Shown piece by piece: positions 20,207-28,365 of a stretch of 64,000 nt of DNA. Origin of the DNA: Maribacter aquivivus. GTDB taxonomy: Bacteria; Bacteroidota; Bacteroidia; Flavobacteriales; Flavobacteriaceae. A model generated the notes under the pieces. It was given only the letters and a program-made list of their open reading frames with translations. It searched no databases and was not told the DNA's origin. The position numbers were made by a program, and so were the translations under genes. Location of the stretch: positions 1,860,001 through 1,924,000 of the forward strand of contig NZ_FQZX01000001.1 in assembly GCF_900142175.1 (NCBI RefSeq). Reading direction: 5' to 3'. How positions within the stretch are numbered: position 1 is the first letter of the stretch; the number at the start of each line of letters is the position of its first letter.

Positions 20207-21643
20207 ATGAGAACACTTCTTTGTTCTATATGTTGTTTGTTTCTTTTTTATTGGAACGTAACTGCACAGAATTCAGCCGATTGTAGAACGGCTATACCAG
20301 TTTGTGCCGATCAGCCTATTATGGGTATTGCCGGTGGAACTGGGGATGTTGATGATTTTGACCCAGAAGTAATACTTCAAACTGGGTGTTTAGAAAAAGG
20401 TAGTCTTTCTTCCGCAAATATTGAGTTTAATACTTCTTGGTTCGTTTTTAGAGCGGGCACGGGTGGTCAGGTTGGTTTTGATATTGAAGCTTTGGCGACT
20501 TCAGGCTCTACACCAACTGCCGAGTGGGATTTTGCCGTATATGGACCAGATGTTGATTGTGCCGATATTAGTAATGGTACAGCACAACCTATTCGTTGCA
20601 ACTATGAGGTAAACGATACTAATTTTACGGGGCTAGGGGTTAACCCTGAAAGCGGTGAAGAAGGTCGTGCATCTTTAACGGGTAGTCAGAATACATATGA
20701 TGAGTATTTAGATGTTATACCTGGTGAGATTTATTACATATTGATAAATAATTTTGCAGATAATTTTACTGGAGATCCTGAGCCTTTTATGTTAACATTT
20801 ACGGGTAGTTCTGTTAGTGATAGTCAAGATACCGCTTTAGACTGTACATTAAGAGATGAGTTTTTAGGATTGGATATCATTGCCTGTGAGGGTGATGACC
20901 CAATAACTATTAGTGCATTGAATTCACCTGCGGGTGCAGATATTGCCAACGTAGAGTGGACGGTAGATTATGAAGATGATGGCGTAGTAGATGATACGCT
21001 AACTGGTTCTGGTGATTTTGGAGCTGAACTAATTATTACAAGCCCTAATACTGGTCGCTATTTTGCTTCGATTACAACAATAACCGGAACGCCGCCAACA
21101 GTTAGTGATGATAGTGGTGTATTGGTAACCTTTTTTGGAACGCCTATTTTAGACCGTGTAGAAACTTTAGATACTAATCTTTCAATTGATCCTGATCAAA
21201 ATAATATTGAATTTTTTGTGGAGGGTGATGGAGATTATGAGTATGCTATAAATGATGGCGTATTTCAAGATAGTTCTATTTTTATGAATGTGCCTCCGGG
21301 TGTAAATACGGTTGTTATTAATGACAAGAATGGATGCGGAATTACTGATGCTATAGAATTTTTAGTGGTTGGTTATCCAAAATTCTTTACGCCAAATGGT
21401 GATGGTATTAATGATGATTGGAATGTTGAGGGAATAGAAACTTTAAATAACCCTGTGGTACTTATTTTTGATAGATACGGTAAGTTACTAAAACAACTAG
21501 GGGCGAATGATAGCTGGGATGGAAATTACAACGGACAGCAAATGTCTTCCACCGATTATTGGTTCCGTTTTGAATATAGCGATATGGAAGATGGACTACT
21601 TGTAGCGAAAACTCGAAAGACACATTTCTCATTAAAGAGATAA
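20207..21643 (+). CDS. Second type IX cargo with type B C-terminal domain
   Basis: A 478-residue secreted paralogue of the preceding gene. It shares the SADCRTAIPVC start after a signal peptide ending near residue 20, the WDFAVYGPD and IPGEIYYILINNF motifs of the N-terminal domain, and the terminal FPKFFTP-like block (here YPKFFTPNGDGINDDWN, FDRYGKLLKQL, DYWFRFEY, HFSLKR). The middle has one Ig-like segment instead of the longer series in its neighbour, which explains the shorter length. The mature part is rich in Asp and Glu. Sequence identity between the two is clearly partial, so the duplication is old. Confidence 0.88.
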   Translation: MRTLLCSICCLFLFYWNVTAQNSADCRTAIPVCADQPIMGIAGGTGDVDDFDPEVILQTGCLEKGSLSSANIEFNTSWFVFRAGTGGQVGFDIEALATSGSTPTAEWDFAVYGPDVDCADISNGTAQPIRCNYEVNDTNFTGLGVNPESGEEGRASLTGSQNTYDEYLDVIPGEIYYILINNFADNFTGDPEPFMLTFTGSSVSDSQDTALDCTLRDEFLGLDIIACEGDDPITISALNSPAGADIANVEWTVDYEDDGVVDDTLTGSGDFGAELIITSPNTGRYFASITTITGTPPTVSDDSGVLVTFFGTPILDRVETLDTNLSIDPDQNNIEFFVEGDGDYEYAINDGVFQDSSIFMNVPPGVNTVVINDKNGCGITDAIEFLVVGYPKFFTPNGDGINDDWNVEGIETLNNPVVLIFDRYGKLLKQLGANDSWDGNYNGQQMSSTDYWFRFEYSDMEDGLLVAKTRKTHFSLKR

Positions 21644-21674
21644 AAAAAGGGGAGCAATTTGCTCCCTTTTTTTT
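21642..21674. terminator. Bidirectional terminator between convergent genes
   Basis: The A run, GGGAGCA, a short loop and TGCTCCC with a long T run lie immediately at the stop codon of the second type IX cargo gene. The symmetric A and T runs allow use by the leftward barrel gene ending at 21695. Confidence 0.88.
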
Positions 21675-21694
21675 ATGATTAAATTTTATATCCT

Positions 21695-23200
21695 TTAGAA
21701 ATTGATCGTATAACTCAATGTTGCATTCATAATACCTCTATCAATTATAGCAGGTGTTGTAATACCGGCATTAAAAAGTCTTTCACTAACATCTTGTTGA
21801 GAGCGGCTAAGTGCAAAATCTAATTTACTACCTCCAAAATTGTAGCCTATACCACCAGAAACCGCATTTAAGTCACCAATCGTATTACCGTTTGCATACG
21901 GACTCTGTTCAAAACGATATCCAGCTCTAAGGCTTACTTGTTGAATTCTATATTCACCACCAAGTCTAAATGTAGAAACAGCACCTAAATCACTTGCAAT
22001 TTGAGAGTTTACTGTTTGAAAACTTGGATCGTTGGTAGGGCGTAATTCCGATTGAGAGAAATCTTGATATCCGTAATCAAAACTTAATAATCCGTCTTTT
22101 GCGAAAATTACAGCTAAACTACCGGTTACTTTGCCAGGAGTCTTTACAGTGTATTTTTCGAATAAATTTACCACATTAAAATTGATAAAATTTATTTCAT
22201 CATCCGCTAAATCTGAATTAATACGTTGAGATGTATTATCCTCTAAACGATACCAGGTAGGGGATTGGTAGCTACCGCCTAAACGTACACTTTCATTTAG
22301 TTTAGCAATAGCTCCTAAGGTAAAAGAGAAGCCATTACCTTCAGTTTCTAAATAATTATCAAATGTTGTTCTTCGTATTTCTGAATTAGGTTCGTATCCA
22401 TCTTCAGTAAATTGATCAAGCTGAGTGTATAGTACGCTATGAAAGTTTAATGAAGCACCCACGTAAAGATTATCTTTATATTGAGAAGCAACATTTACAG
22501 TAAACTTACTGTTGTAGCCGGTGGTTCTTCTTAAAAAATCTTGATCAACAAAATCATAAAGAGAATTACTGATGTAATTGGTGTTGCCGTCATTTTCGGT
22601 TTCTGGGTCAAGAATTCCACCATAATAACCTAGGAAGGTTTGTTGATCTCTAAATCCTTGTGCTGAACCAATATCAAGATAAGCTTCTTCTAAAAATTCG
22701 CCCTCTTGTAAAAGAATAGAACCAAAAGGTGTACCGACTGCATATTCTAAAAAATACGTATCGATACCTTCTGTTGCACTTCCAGAAACATAATATTCAT
22801 TATCGAAATTATTCACCAAATCATAATTGAAAGCTAAAGTGAATTTTTTCCAATCAGAATTAGAATCTGTATTTTTAAAAACAAATGCACCACCAATTTG
22901 ATTTAGTTGAATGTTATTGTTTTTAGTAATCAATGCATCACCAAAATAACGAGCATCATTATTGGTGTGATAATTAGATCCACTGATTGTAAAAAGACTG
23001 TTATTGAAAACAGCTGATCCTGCGGGATTAATATTTAGAGATGATAAATCTCCACCTAAGGCACCAAATGCTCCGCCCATAGATTGAAAGCGAGCAGTAC
23101 CTTGTAGGTTTTCAGTACCGTAACGTAAAGCCTCATTTATGTTCTGTGCATTACTAACGGCACATGCCATTAGTACTACGAAAGTTAAATATCTTTTCAT
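21695..23200 (-). CDS. FadL/OmpP1-like outer-membrane barrel
   Basis: A 501-residue outer-membrane protein. The signal peptide ends near residue 18 (VSNAQ). The mature start (INEALRYGTENLQGTARFQS, then MGGAFGALGGDLSSLNINPAG) is characteristic of the OmpP1/FadL/TodX transport family in Bacteroidota. It continues with repeated beta-hairpins, a GAIAKLNESVRLGGSYQSPTWY segment and a Phe-final C-terminus (LSYTINF). Family members move hydrophobic compounds through the outer membrane; the substrate here is unknown. The Ser/Arg-rich lipoprotein gene ends 32 bases upstream on the same strand, so the two are probably cotranscribed. Confidence 0.85.
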   Translation of the reverse strand: MKRYLTFVVLMACAVSNAQNINEALRYGTENLQGTARFQSMGGAFGALGGDLSSLNINPAGSAVFNNSLFTISGSNYHTNNDARYFGDALITKNNNIQLNQIGGAFVFKNTDSNSDWKKFTLAFNYDLVNNFDNEYYVSGSATEGIDTYFLEYAVGTPFGSILLQEGEFLEEAYLDIGSAQGFRDQQTFLGYYGGILDPETENDGNTNYISNSLYDFVDQDFLRRTTGYNSKFTVNVASQYKDNLYVGASLNFHSVLYTQLDQFTEDGYEPNSEIRRTTFDNYLETEGNGFSFTLGAIAKLNESVRLGGSYQSPTWYRLEDNTSQRINSDLADDEINFINFNVVNLFEKYTVKTPGKVTGSLAVIFAKDGLLSFDYGYQDFSQSELRPTNDPSFQTVNSQIASDLGAVSTFRLGGEYRIQQVSLRAGYRFEQSPYANGNTIGDLNAVSGGIGYNFGGSKLDFALSRSQQDVSERLFNAGITTPAIIDRGIMNATLSYTINF

Positions 23201-23232
23201 ATCAATAATTCAAAGGTGATAAATGTTTGATT

Positions 23233-24543
23233 TTAGTTTCTTCTGCTGCTACTGCTTCTAGATGAGCCAGAAGATCTAGAAGAAGATCCACTGCTTGAAC
23301 TTCTAGAGCTGCTACCTGAGCTTCTGTAAGAACTGCCGCTAGAACTACTTCTGCCTGAGCTGTAATTGCTACTTCTAGAACTGCTTCTTCCAGAATTGTA
23401 GTTACTGCTTCTAGAGCTGCTACCAGAACTTCTGCCTGAAGAATAACTTCTTGAGCTAGTACCAGAATTTCTATAGGTTGAAGTTCTAGGTACGGCAACT
23501 CTGCTGCTTGATCTTGCGCTGCTAGAACTTGATGTTCTAGGGCTAGTGCTGTATCTGCTGCTATAGTTTCTAGAAGAACTACTGTTGTATCTTGGTGTTG
23601 CTCTAGTGCTTCTACTTGTTCTGTAGGCTCTATTTTGGTCAACACCTACCGTTCTTCTTGCAGTAGAATTACCTGAATACGTTCTTGAACTACGTGTGTT
23701 TGCAGAACTTCTAGCTGTGGTTGCTCTACCGGTTGTAGTTCTATATCTAGAAGAATTACCTCTGGTATTTACATTTGATCGACCTCTTGCCGCTGTGGAA
23801 GAAAGTCCACTATTATTAGAAGTTTGTCTTGTGTAGTTTCCTCTTCTAGAATTGTTTAATGCATAACTTCTATTAGAGAATCTATTGTTACGACTGTAAT
23901 ATCTGTTGCCATAACCGTAACCATATGCATAACCAAAATTATTACCGTAGAAAGGTCTGTTCCATCCATATCCCCAGTTGTTCCAACCAAATCCAAATCC
24001 GCCATAACCCCAGTTGTTCCATCTGTTCCAACCCCAAGGCTGACCCCAGCCAGCACCGTAAAATCCTGCATAACCAATATTGTTCCAACCCCATCCATAG
24101 AGACCACCATTGTTCCAGTTATTCCACCCGTTATTATGAATGTAAATGCTTACGTCAGCATTATTACTTCCCCAGCTACCATAACCTTCATAGTCATTTG
24201 CAGTGGCATAATAATCTGTTAATTGATCTTCTGGCACGTCTTGGTTTAAATCATTACTAGAGTAAGAATCTACATCTGTAAAAATTTCTTCATCTAATAT
24301 TTCGCCATATTGATCTGCTTTTTCACCAAAATAGTTCGTATAAGTATCCGATTCAGGATTATTCTGTGTGTAATTTCTTTGTTCAGGTCTTCTTTCTACC
24401 GTTGTTGGGGCATCATCAGAATAAATGCCGTCATTATCGTAGTAAGATGATTGTTGGTATGAACCACAAGAAGCTGTAATAACAGCCAAGGTTACCAACA
24501 TTGTTATGTTTCGAAGTTTGTTGTGGGGTATAGAATATATCAT
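23233..24543 (-). CDS. Low-complexity Ser/Arg-rich lipoprotein
   Basis: A 436-residue surface or periplasmic lipoprotein candidate that I cannot assign to a function. Residues 1-26 form a type II signal peptide (lipobox ITASC). Residues about 28-130 are acidic and Tyr/Asn/Asp-rich. Residues about 135-215 are dominated by Trp, Gly, Asn and Tyr in short repeats such as WNNWG and YGYGYGN. From about 220 to the end it is almost wholly Ser, Arg, Thr and Gly with repeated [17 protein letters not shown] units, giving a strongly basic tail that ends SSSSRRN. The DNA is correspondingly repetitive at 23240-23620. It precedes the FadL-like barrel in an apparent operon and is divergent from proS. Confidence 0.8.
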   Translation of the reverse strand: MIYSIPHNKLRNITMLVTLAVITASCGSYQQSSYYDNDGIYSDDAPTTVERRPEQRNYTQNNPESDTYTNYFGEKADQYGEILDEEIFTDVDSYSSNDLNQDVPEDQLTDYYATANDYEGYGSWGSNNADVSIYIHNNGWNNWNNGGLYGWGWNNIGYAGFYGAGWGQPWGWNRWNNWGYGGFGFGWNNWGYGWNRPFYGNNFGYAYGYGYGNRYYSRNNRFSNRSYALNNSRRGNYTRQTSNNSGLSSTAARGRSNVNTRGNSSRYRTTTGRATTARSSANTRSSRTYSGNSTARRTVGVDQNRAYRTSRSTRATPRYNSSSSRNYSSRYSTSPRTSSSSSARSSSRVAVPRTSTYRNSGTSSRSYSSGRSSGSSSRSSNYNSGRSSSRSSNYSSGRSSSSGSSYRSSGSSSRSSSSGSSSRSSGSSRSSSSRRN

Positions 24544-24612
24544 CGGATCAAAATTATATTGTTGAACATATTAAAAATAACTAGTTTTACTCAATTATTA
24601 TATACTAATATT

Positions 24613-24625
24613 CACAAAATTTGTG
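24613..24625. promoter_or_regulatory. Perfect short palindrome before proS
   Basis: CACAAA-A-TTTGTG sits 14 bases before the proS ATG, in the divergent region with the Ser/Arg-rich lipoprotein gene. It could be an operator or simply chance in AT-rich DNA. Confidence 0.3.
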
Positions 24626-24639
24626 CCAAAGTCCAGATA

Positions 24640-26115
24640 ATGAGTAAAAATTTGACGAAGAGAAGTGAGGATTATTCCAAATGGTATAACGAATTAGTGG
24701 TTAAGGCAGATTTAGCCGAAAACTCTGGTGTAAGAGGCTGCATGGTTATAAAACCATATGGTTACGGTATTTGGGAGAAAATGCAAGCCGCTTTAGATAA
24801 GATGTTTAAGGAAACGGGTCATGAGAATGCCTATTTTCCATTATTTATACCTAAATCTTATTTAAGTAAAGAGGCTAGCCATGTTGAAGGTTTTGCAAAA
24901 GAATGTGCTGTAGTAACACATTACAGGTTGAAAAACGCAGAAGATGGAAGCGGAATAATCGTTGATCCAGATGCTAAACTAGAGGAGGAGCTTATTGTTA
25001 GGCCCACTTCTGAAACCATAATTTGGGATACGTATAAAAGATGGATACAGTCTTATAGAGATCTACCATTGCTTATTAATCAATGGGCGAATGTTGTTCG
25101 TTGGGAAATGCGTACAAGATTGTTCTTAAGAACGGCAGAGTTTTTATGGCAAGAAGGCCATACGGCACATGCTACCGAAAAAGAAGCAATTGCAGAGGCG
25201 GAACAAATGATGAATGTTTATGCCGATTTTGCAGAAAACCATATGGCGGTACCTGTCATAAAAGGTACTAAAACAGAAAGCGAACGTTTTGCAGGTGCTA
25301 TTGAAACGTACTGTATTGAAGCATTAATGCAAGATGGTAAGGCTTTGCAAGCTGGTACTTCTCACTTTTTGGGTCAGAATTTCGCAAAAGCTTTTGATGT
25401 AAAATTTGCAACCAAAGAAGGTAGTAAAGAATATGTTTGGGCTACTTCTTGGGGAGTTTCAACAAGATTGATGGGGGCGTTGATTATGACGCATAGTGAT
25501 GATAACGGATTGGTGATTCCGCCTAAATTAGCGCCTATACAAGTTGTTATTGTGCCAATTTATAAAGGATTGGATCAGTTAGATCAAATTTCTGAGACCG
25601 TTAATCCGCTAGTGAAAGAATTAAGAGCAAAAGGTATTTCTGTAAAATTCGATAATAGAGATACTCACAAGCCTGGTTTTAAATTTAATGAGTATGAGTT
25701 ACGTGGAGTCCCGGTAAGGTTGGCAATTGGGCCAAGAGACCTTGAAAATGGTACATATGAGTTGGCTAGAAGAGATACGTTGCAAAAAGAGACTGTTTTG
25801 GCAACAGACGTAGTGGCTAAAATTGAGTTTTTGATGGAAGATATTCAGAAAAATATGTACCAAAAAGCACTTGATTATAGAACTAATCATATTACTGAAG
25901 TAAATTCTTACGATGAATTTAAAAAAGTTTTAAAAGAAAAAGGTGGATTTATTTCAGCTCATTGGGACGGTAGTAAAGAGACTGAAGAACGTGTTAAAAA
26001 CGAGACGAAGGCAACTATACGTTGTATTCCCATCGATGCAAAAGAAGAAGAAGGCTCTTGTATGGTAACGGGTAAACCGTCTAATAAAAGAGTGTTATTT
26101 GCTAAAGCTTATTAA
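24640..26115 (+). CDS. proS: Prolyl-tRNA synthetase (archaeal/eukaryal type)
   Basis: Class II synthetase that charges tRNA-Pro. Start chosen at the ATG at 24640 ([20 protein letters not shown]), which is the usual N-terminus; the reading frame is open for 39 codons further upstream, but these overlap the divergent gene's promoter region. The protein is then 491 residues, the size of the short ProS group without the bacterial editing insertion. Motif 2 is in [29 protein letters not shown], and motif 3 in [13 protein letters not shown]. The anticodon-binding and C-terminal zinc-like domains follow (ending RVLFAKAY). Confidence 0.95.
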   Translation: MSKNLTKRSEDYSKWYNELVVKADLAENSGVRGCMVIKPYGYGIWEKMQAALDKMFKETGHENAYFPLFIPKSYLSKEASHVEGFAKECAVVTHYRLKNAEDGSGIIVDPDAKLEEELIVRPTSETIIWDTYKRWIQSYRDLPLLINQWANVVRWEMRTRLFLRTAEFLWQEGHTAHATEKEAIAEAEQMMNVYADFAENHMAVPVIKGTKTESERFAGAIETYCIEALMQDGKALQAGTSHFLGQNFAKAFDVKFATKEGSKEYVWATSWGVSTRLMGALIMTHSDDNGLVIPPKLAPIQVVIVPIYKGLDQLDQISETVNPLVKELRAKGISVKFDNRDTHKPGFKFNEYELRGVPVRLAIGPRDLENGTYELARRDTLQKETVLATDVVAKIEFLMEDIQKNMYQKALDYRTNHITEVNSYDEFKKVLKEKGGFISAHWDGSKETEERVKNETKATIRCIPIDAKEEEGSCMVTGKPSNKRVLFAKAY

Positions 26116-26141
26116 TTTTTTTAAAAAATAATAAGTAGGTG

Positions 26142-26171
26142 TTGTGTTAGTAAAAAATATTTGTATTTTTG
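26142..26171 (+). promoter_or_regulatory. tRNA-Glu promoter (TTG-N19-TATTTTTG)
   Basis: TTG at 26142-26144 and TATTTTTG at 26164-26171 are 19 bases apart, a full match to the Bacteroidota consensus. The first tRNA begins 22 bases after the -7 box. Confidence 0.82.
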
Positions 26172-26193
26172 CATCCGCAATTGCGCAAAGTAT

Positions 26194-26265
26194 GGTCCGT
26201 TCGTCTAGGGGTTAGGACGCCAGGTTTTCATCCTGGTAACAGGGGTTCGATTCCCCTACGGACTA
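26194..26265 (+). tRNA. tRNA-Glu (anticodon TTC)
   Basis: A 72-base cloverleaf: acceptor GGTCCGT pairs with ACGGACT, the anticodon stem CCAGG/CCTGG encloses the loop TTTTCAT with anticodon TTC, and the T arm carries GGTTCGATTCC. The discriminator base is A. CCA is not encoded. Confidence 0.97.
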
Positions 26266-26305
26266 CTAATAAACCGTTGGATGTATTTCCAAGTATTGAC
26301 ATAAT

Positions 26306-26377
26306 GGTCCGTTCGTCTAGGGGTTAGGACGCCAGGTTTTCATCCTGGTAACAGGGGTTCGATTCCCCTACGGACTA
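26306..26377 (+). tRNA. tRNA-Glu (anticodon TTC), identical second copy
   Basis: All 72 bases are identical to the first copy, 40 bases upstream, while the spacer and flanks differ. No separate promoter is seen, so both copies and probably rpsT come from one transcript. Confidence 0.97.
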
Positions 26378-26425
26378 CAAAAATTGAATGGATGAGAATC
26401 CGAAGAAATTATAATAAATTATAAA

Positions 26426-26677
26426 ATGGCAAATCACAAGTCGGCATTAAAGAGAATCAGAAGAAACGAAGCAGTTCGTTTACGAAACAGATATCAGCAT
26501 AAAACTACACGTAACGCTATAAAAAGATTACGTTCAGAAGAAACTAAGAAAGATGCAGAGGCTCTTTTTCCAAGTGTCGTTAGTATGATCGATCGTTTAG
26601 CAAAACGTAATATTATACATGATAATAAAGCTGCCAACTTAAAGAGTAAGTTAGCTAAGCACGTAGCTGCACTATAA
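26426..26677 (+). CDS. rpsT: 30S ribosomal protein S20
   Basis: An 83-residue basic protein that binds 16S rRNA in the body of the small subunit. The start MANHKSALKRIRRNEAVRLR is typical of S20, and the rest is helical with frequent Lys and Arg. It lies 48 bases after the second tRNA-Glu with no promoter of its own, and a clear terminator follows 24 bases after the stop. This suggests a tRNA-tRNA-rpsT transcription unit. Confidence 0.96.
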   Translation: MANHKSALKRIRRNEAVRLRNRYQHKTTRNAIKRLRSEETKKDAEALFPSVVSMIDRLAKRNIIHDNKAANLKSKLAKHVAAL

Positions 26678-26701
26678 TTTAGCTTTAAAGTAAAAATTTA
26701 G

Positions 26702-26731
26702 AGCCTTCCTTTAATTGGGAAGGCTTTTTTT
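26702..26731 (+). terminator. Intrinsic terminator after rpsT
   Basis: AGCCTTCC (26702-26709) and GGAAGGCT (26718-26725) pair around an 8-base loop and lead into seven T. Confidence 0.92.
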
Positions 26732-26759
26732 GTTGGTTTTTTTTTGTGATTAGCTTGTC

Positions 26760-27452
26760 CTATTTAATTACTTCGTTTGCTATTCTGAGCCTTTTCATGA
26801 AGATAAGACCTGTGATTATGCAAGCGTAAAATATACCTATAGATATGTAATGGTGTTTTGATAAGTTATGGATAGTGAAAAAGTCGTAATTAAAAGATAA
26901 GATATACATGGTTATTGGATAGCATATGTAAAAAAACAAAATCCCAGCACTTAGCCAAAATAAAAGATTTCTATATAATGGTAGTCTATGTTTAGTAATT
27001 ATCAGTTTATATAAATATATCGATGCTGCGTATACTAAAATTATCGACCCGATAATGATTGCAAAATTTTGAGGTTCTGTAAAAAAGTCTTGAATAAATA
27101 GATTTACAATACACGTTAGTAAAAAAGTTGCTCCGCCATATTTTATTAAATTTTTAGTGAGTCTATTATTACTTAATTGATAATAGACATAGAAGAAATA
27201 TAGAAAGAAAATAATATCATATATATTGAAAATTATGGTGTTGTAATTGTAATACTCTTGCCTGTATACTAATTGAATGTCATCTACGTCTCTTACTATT
27301 AGGCCTAATACTTCAGTCATGAAGGTGTAGGTAAGTAGTATTGGGAAATACCTTAATACTGTATCATAGTATAATTGATATTTAATTATACATAGAACCA
27401 ATGCTATAAAATAGAGTGGCATGTAGTAATTGTCCAAAAGGTACTCTAGCAT
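26760..27452 (-). CDS. Multi-pass membrane protein, unknown function
   Basis: About 230 residues with roughly seven hydrophobic segments, rich in Tyr, Ile, Leu and Phe. I chose the ATG at 27452 (MLEYLLDNYYMPLYFIALV). The frame is open up to 27503, but that longer form overlaps the end of the upstream gene and adds a polar stretch. No enzyme or transporter motif is visible. Its 7-TM layout and short loops are similar to sensor-associated membrane proteins seen in Flavobacteriia, but I cannot assign it to a family. It lies 25 bases downstream of the lipoprotein gene on the same strand. Confidence 0.65.
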   Translation of the reverse strand: MLEYLLDNYYMPLYFIALVLCIIKYQLYYDTVLRYFPILLTYTFMTEVLGLIVRDVDDIQLVYRQEYYNYNTIIFNIYDIIFFLYFFYVYYQLSNNRLTKNLIKYGGATFLLTCIVNLFIQDFFTEPQNFAIIIGSIILVYAASIYLYKLIITKHRLPLYRNLLFWLSAGILFFYICYPITMYILSFNYDFFTIHNLSKHHYISIGIFYACIITGLIFMKRLRIANEVIK

Positions 27453-27477
27453 AATTTTCAACCTTATTATTGTAAAA

Positions 27478-28179
27478 TTATTGGTTTTTTGGTGGTGGTA
27501 CACCAGACCCTCTATTTAAAGTTAAGCTTTGTGACTCTTGAAGATTAAGTGGTGCTGCAGCTGTTGAATTAAAGCTAGGTGCAATAGTTGCATACACTTT
27601 GTTTCTTTCTTGCATACGAGTGCTGTATCCCTTTATATCTTCAAAGTCGTTAGTTAATGGTATTGCTTGCTTACCTTTTGCGCCTTGTGCTACGTAGAAA
27701 AGGTAATCCCGTTTTCCGTCATTATAGGTAGGGGAAAGCATTATAGAATTCTGCCTAGGGTGTTTAATGGAGTCTTTTGTATTTTCAAAAACGACTTCAT
27801 CTGGATAATTAGAAAAATAAAACCTTAAAGTCGAAATTTCTACATCCGCATCTTCGGCCTCTTGTTCTATAAAAGCTAAGTATTGCTTAATAGTTTTATA
27901 GTCATAGTATACAAATCTACTAACATCAAATTCTTTATCATCTTTATGAATTGTATTTATAGAGTCTTCGTAGTGTTGAATTAATGGTACTCTTCTTTTA
28001 CTATAAGAGTTATACATACTTTGCGCTTCAGGTATTGCGATGAGTTGTGTAGGTGCTTCAACAATTATTGGATCTTCATTTTTGGGATTACTTGCTTTTT
28101 GTGGTTGATTACAACTAATGATTGCTGTTAGTGCGCATAATAAGGCGATTTTGGTACTTAAGGTGGTTGGTCTTTTCAT
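27478..28179 (-). CDS. Hypothetical lipoprotein
   Basis: A 233-residue lipoprotein: basic start MKRPTTLSTK, a hydrophobic core and the lipobox AIISC with Cys at residue 23. The mature part has a Pro/Asn-rich linker, then a folded region with YYDYKTIKQYLAFIEQEAE and STLRFYFSNYPD, and ends in a Pro/Gly/Asn tail (GSGVPPPKNQ). I do not recognise the family. It is followed by the multi-pass membrane protein with a 25-base gap, and the pair probably forms one unit between rpsT and rho. Confidence 0.7.
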   Translation of the reverse strand: MKRPTTLSTKIALLCALTAIISCNQPQKASNPKNEDPIIVEAPTQLIAIPEAQSMYNSYSKRRVPLIQHYEDSINTIHKDDKEFDVSRFVYYDYKTIKQYLAFIEQEAEDADVEISTLRFYFSNYPDEVVFENTKDSIKHPRQNSIMLSPTYNDGKRDYLFYVAQGAKGKQAIPLTNDFEDIKGYSTRMQERNKVYATIAPSFNSTAAAPLNLQESQSLTLNRGSGVPPPKNQ

Positions 28180-28311
28180 TTTCTAGGAATTAAAATTATT
28201 AATACGAAAATTGGTAAAAGACTGGGGGAGAGTTCTTTTGTTATATGCTAAAGATATTAAAAAGAATAATAGTGGTCCGGTTTTATGTAGAGCCAGAGTT
28301 TATGGAATAAA

Positions 28312-28344
28312 AAAATCCCGATTTCTTTACGAACTCGGGATTTT
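28312..28344 (-). terminator. Intrinsic terminator after rho
   Basis: AAAATCCCGA (28312-28321) and TCGGGATTTT (28335-28344) pair; read leftward, the stem ends in a run of seven T. It lies 22 bases after the rho stop. Confidence 0.85.
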
Positions 28345-28365
28345 AAAATATAAGTTAGAATTGTT

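Noticed and set aside
18280..21643. Recent tandem duplication of the type IX cargo genes
   Set aside because: The proteins share domains but differ widely in sequence and length, so there is no long DNA repeat.
23202..23645. Ala/Glu/Leu/Val-rich minus-strand frame overlapping the Ser/Arg-rich gene
   Set aside because: It is the frame-shifted reading of the Ser/Arg codon repeats of the real gene, which has a signal peptide and explains the region.
24523..24639. N-terminal extension of proS by 39 codons
   Set aside because: It overlaps the divergent lipoprotein start, has no family counterpart and would precede the normal [15 protein letters not shown] start.
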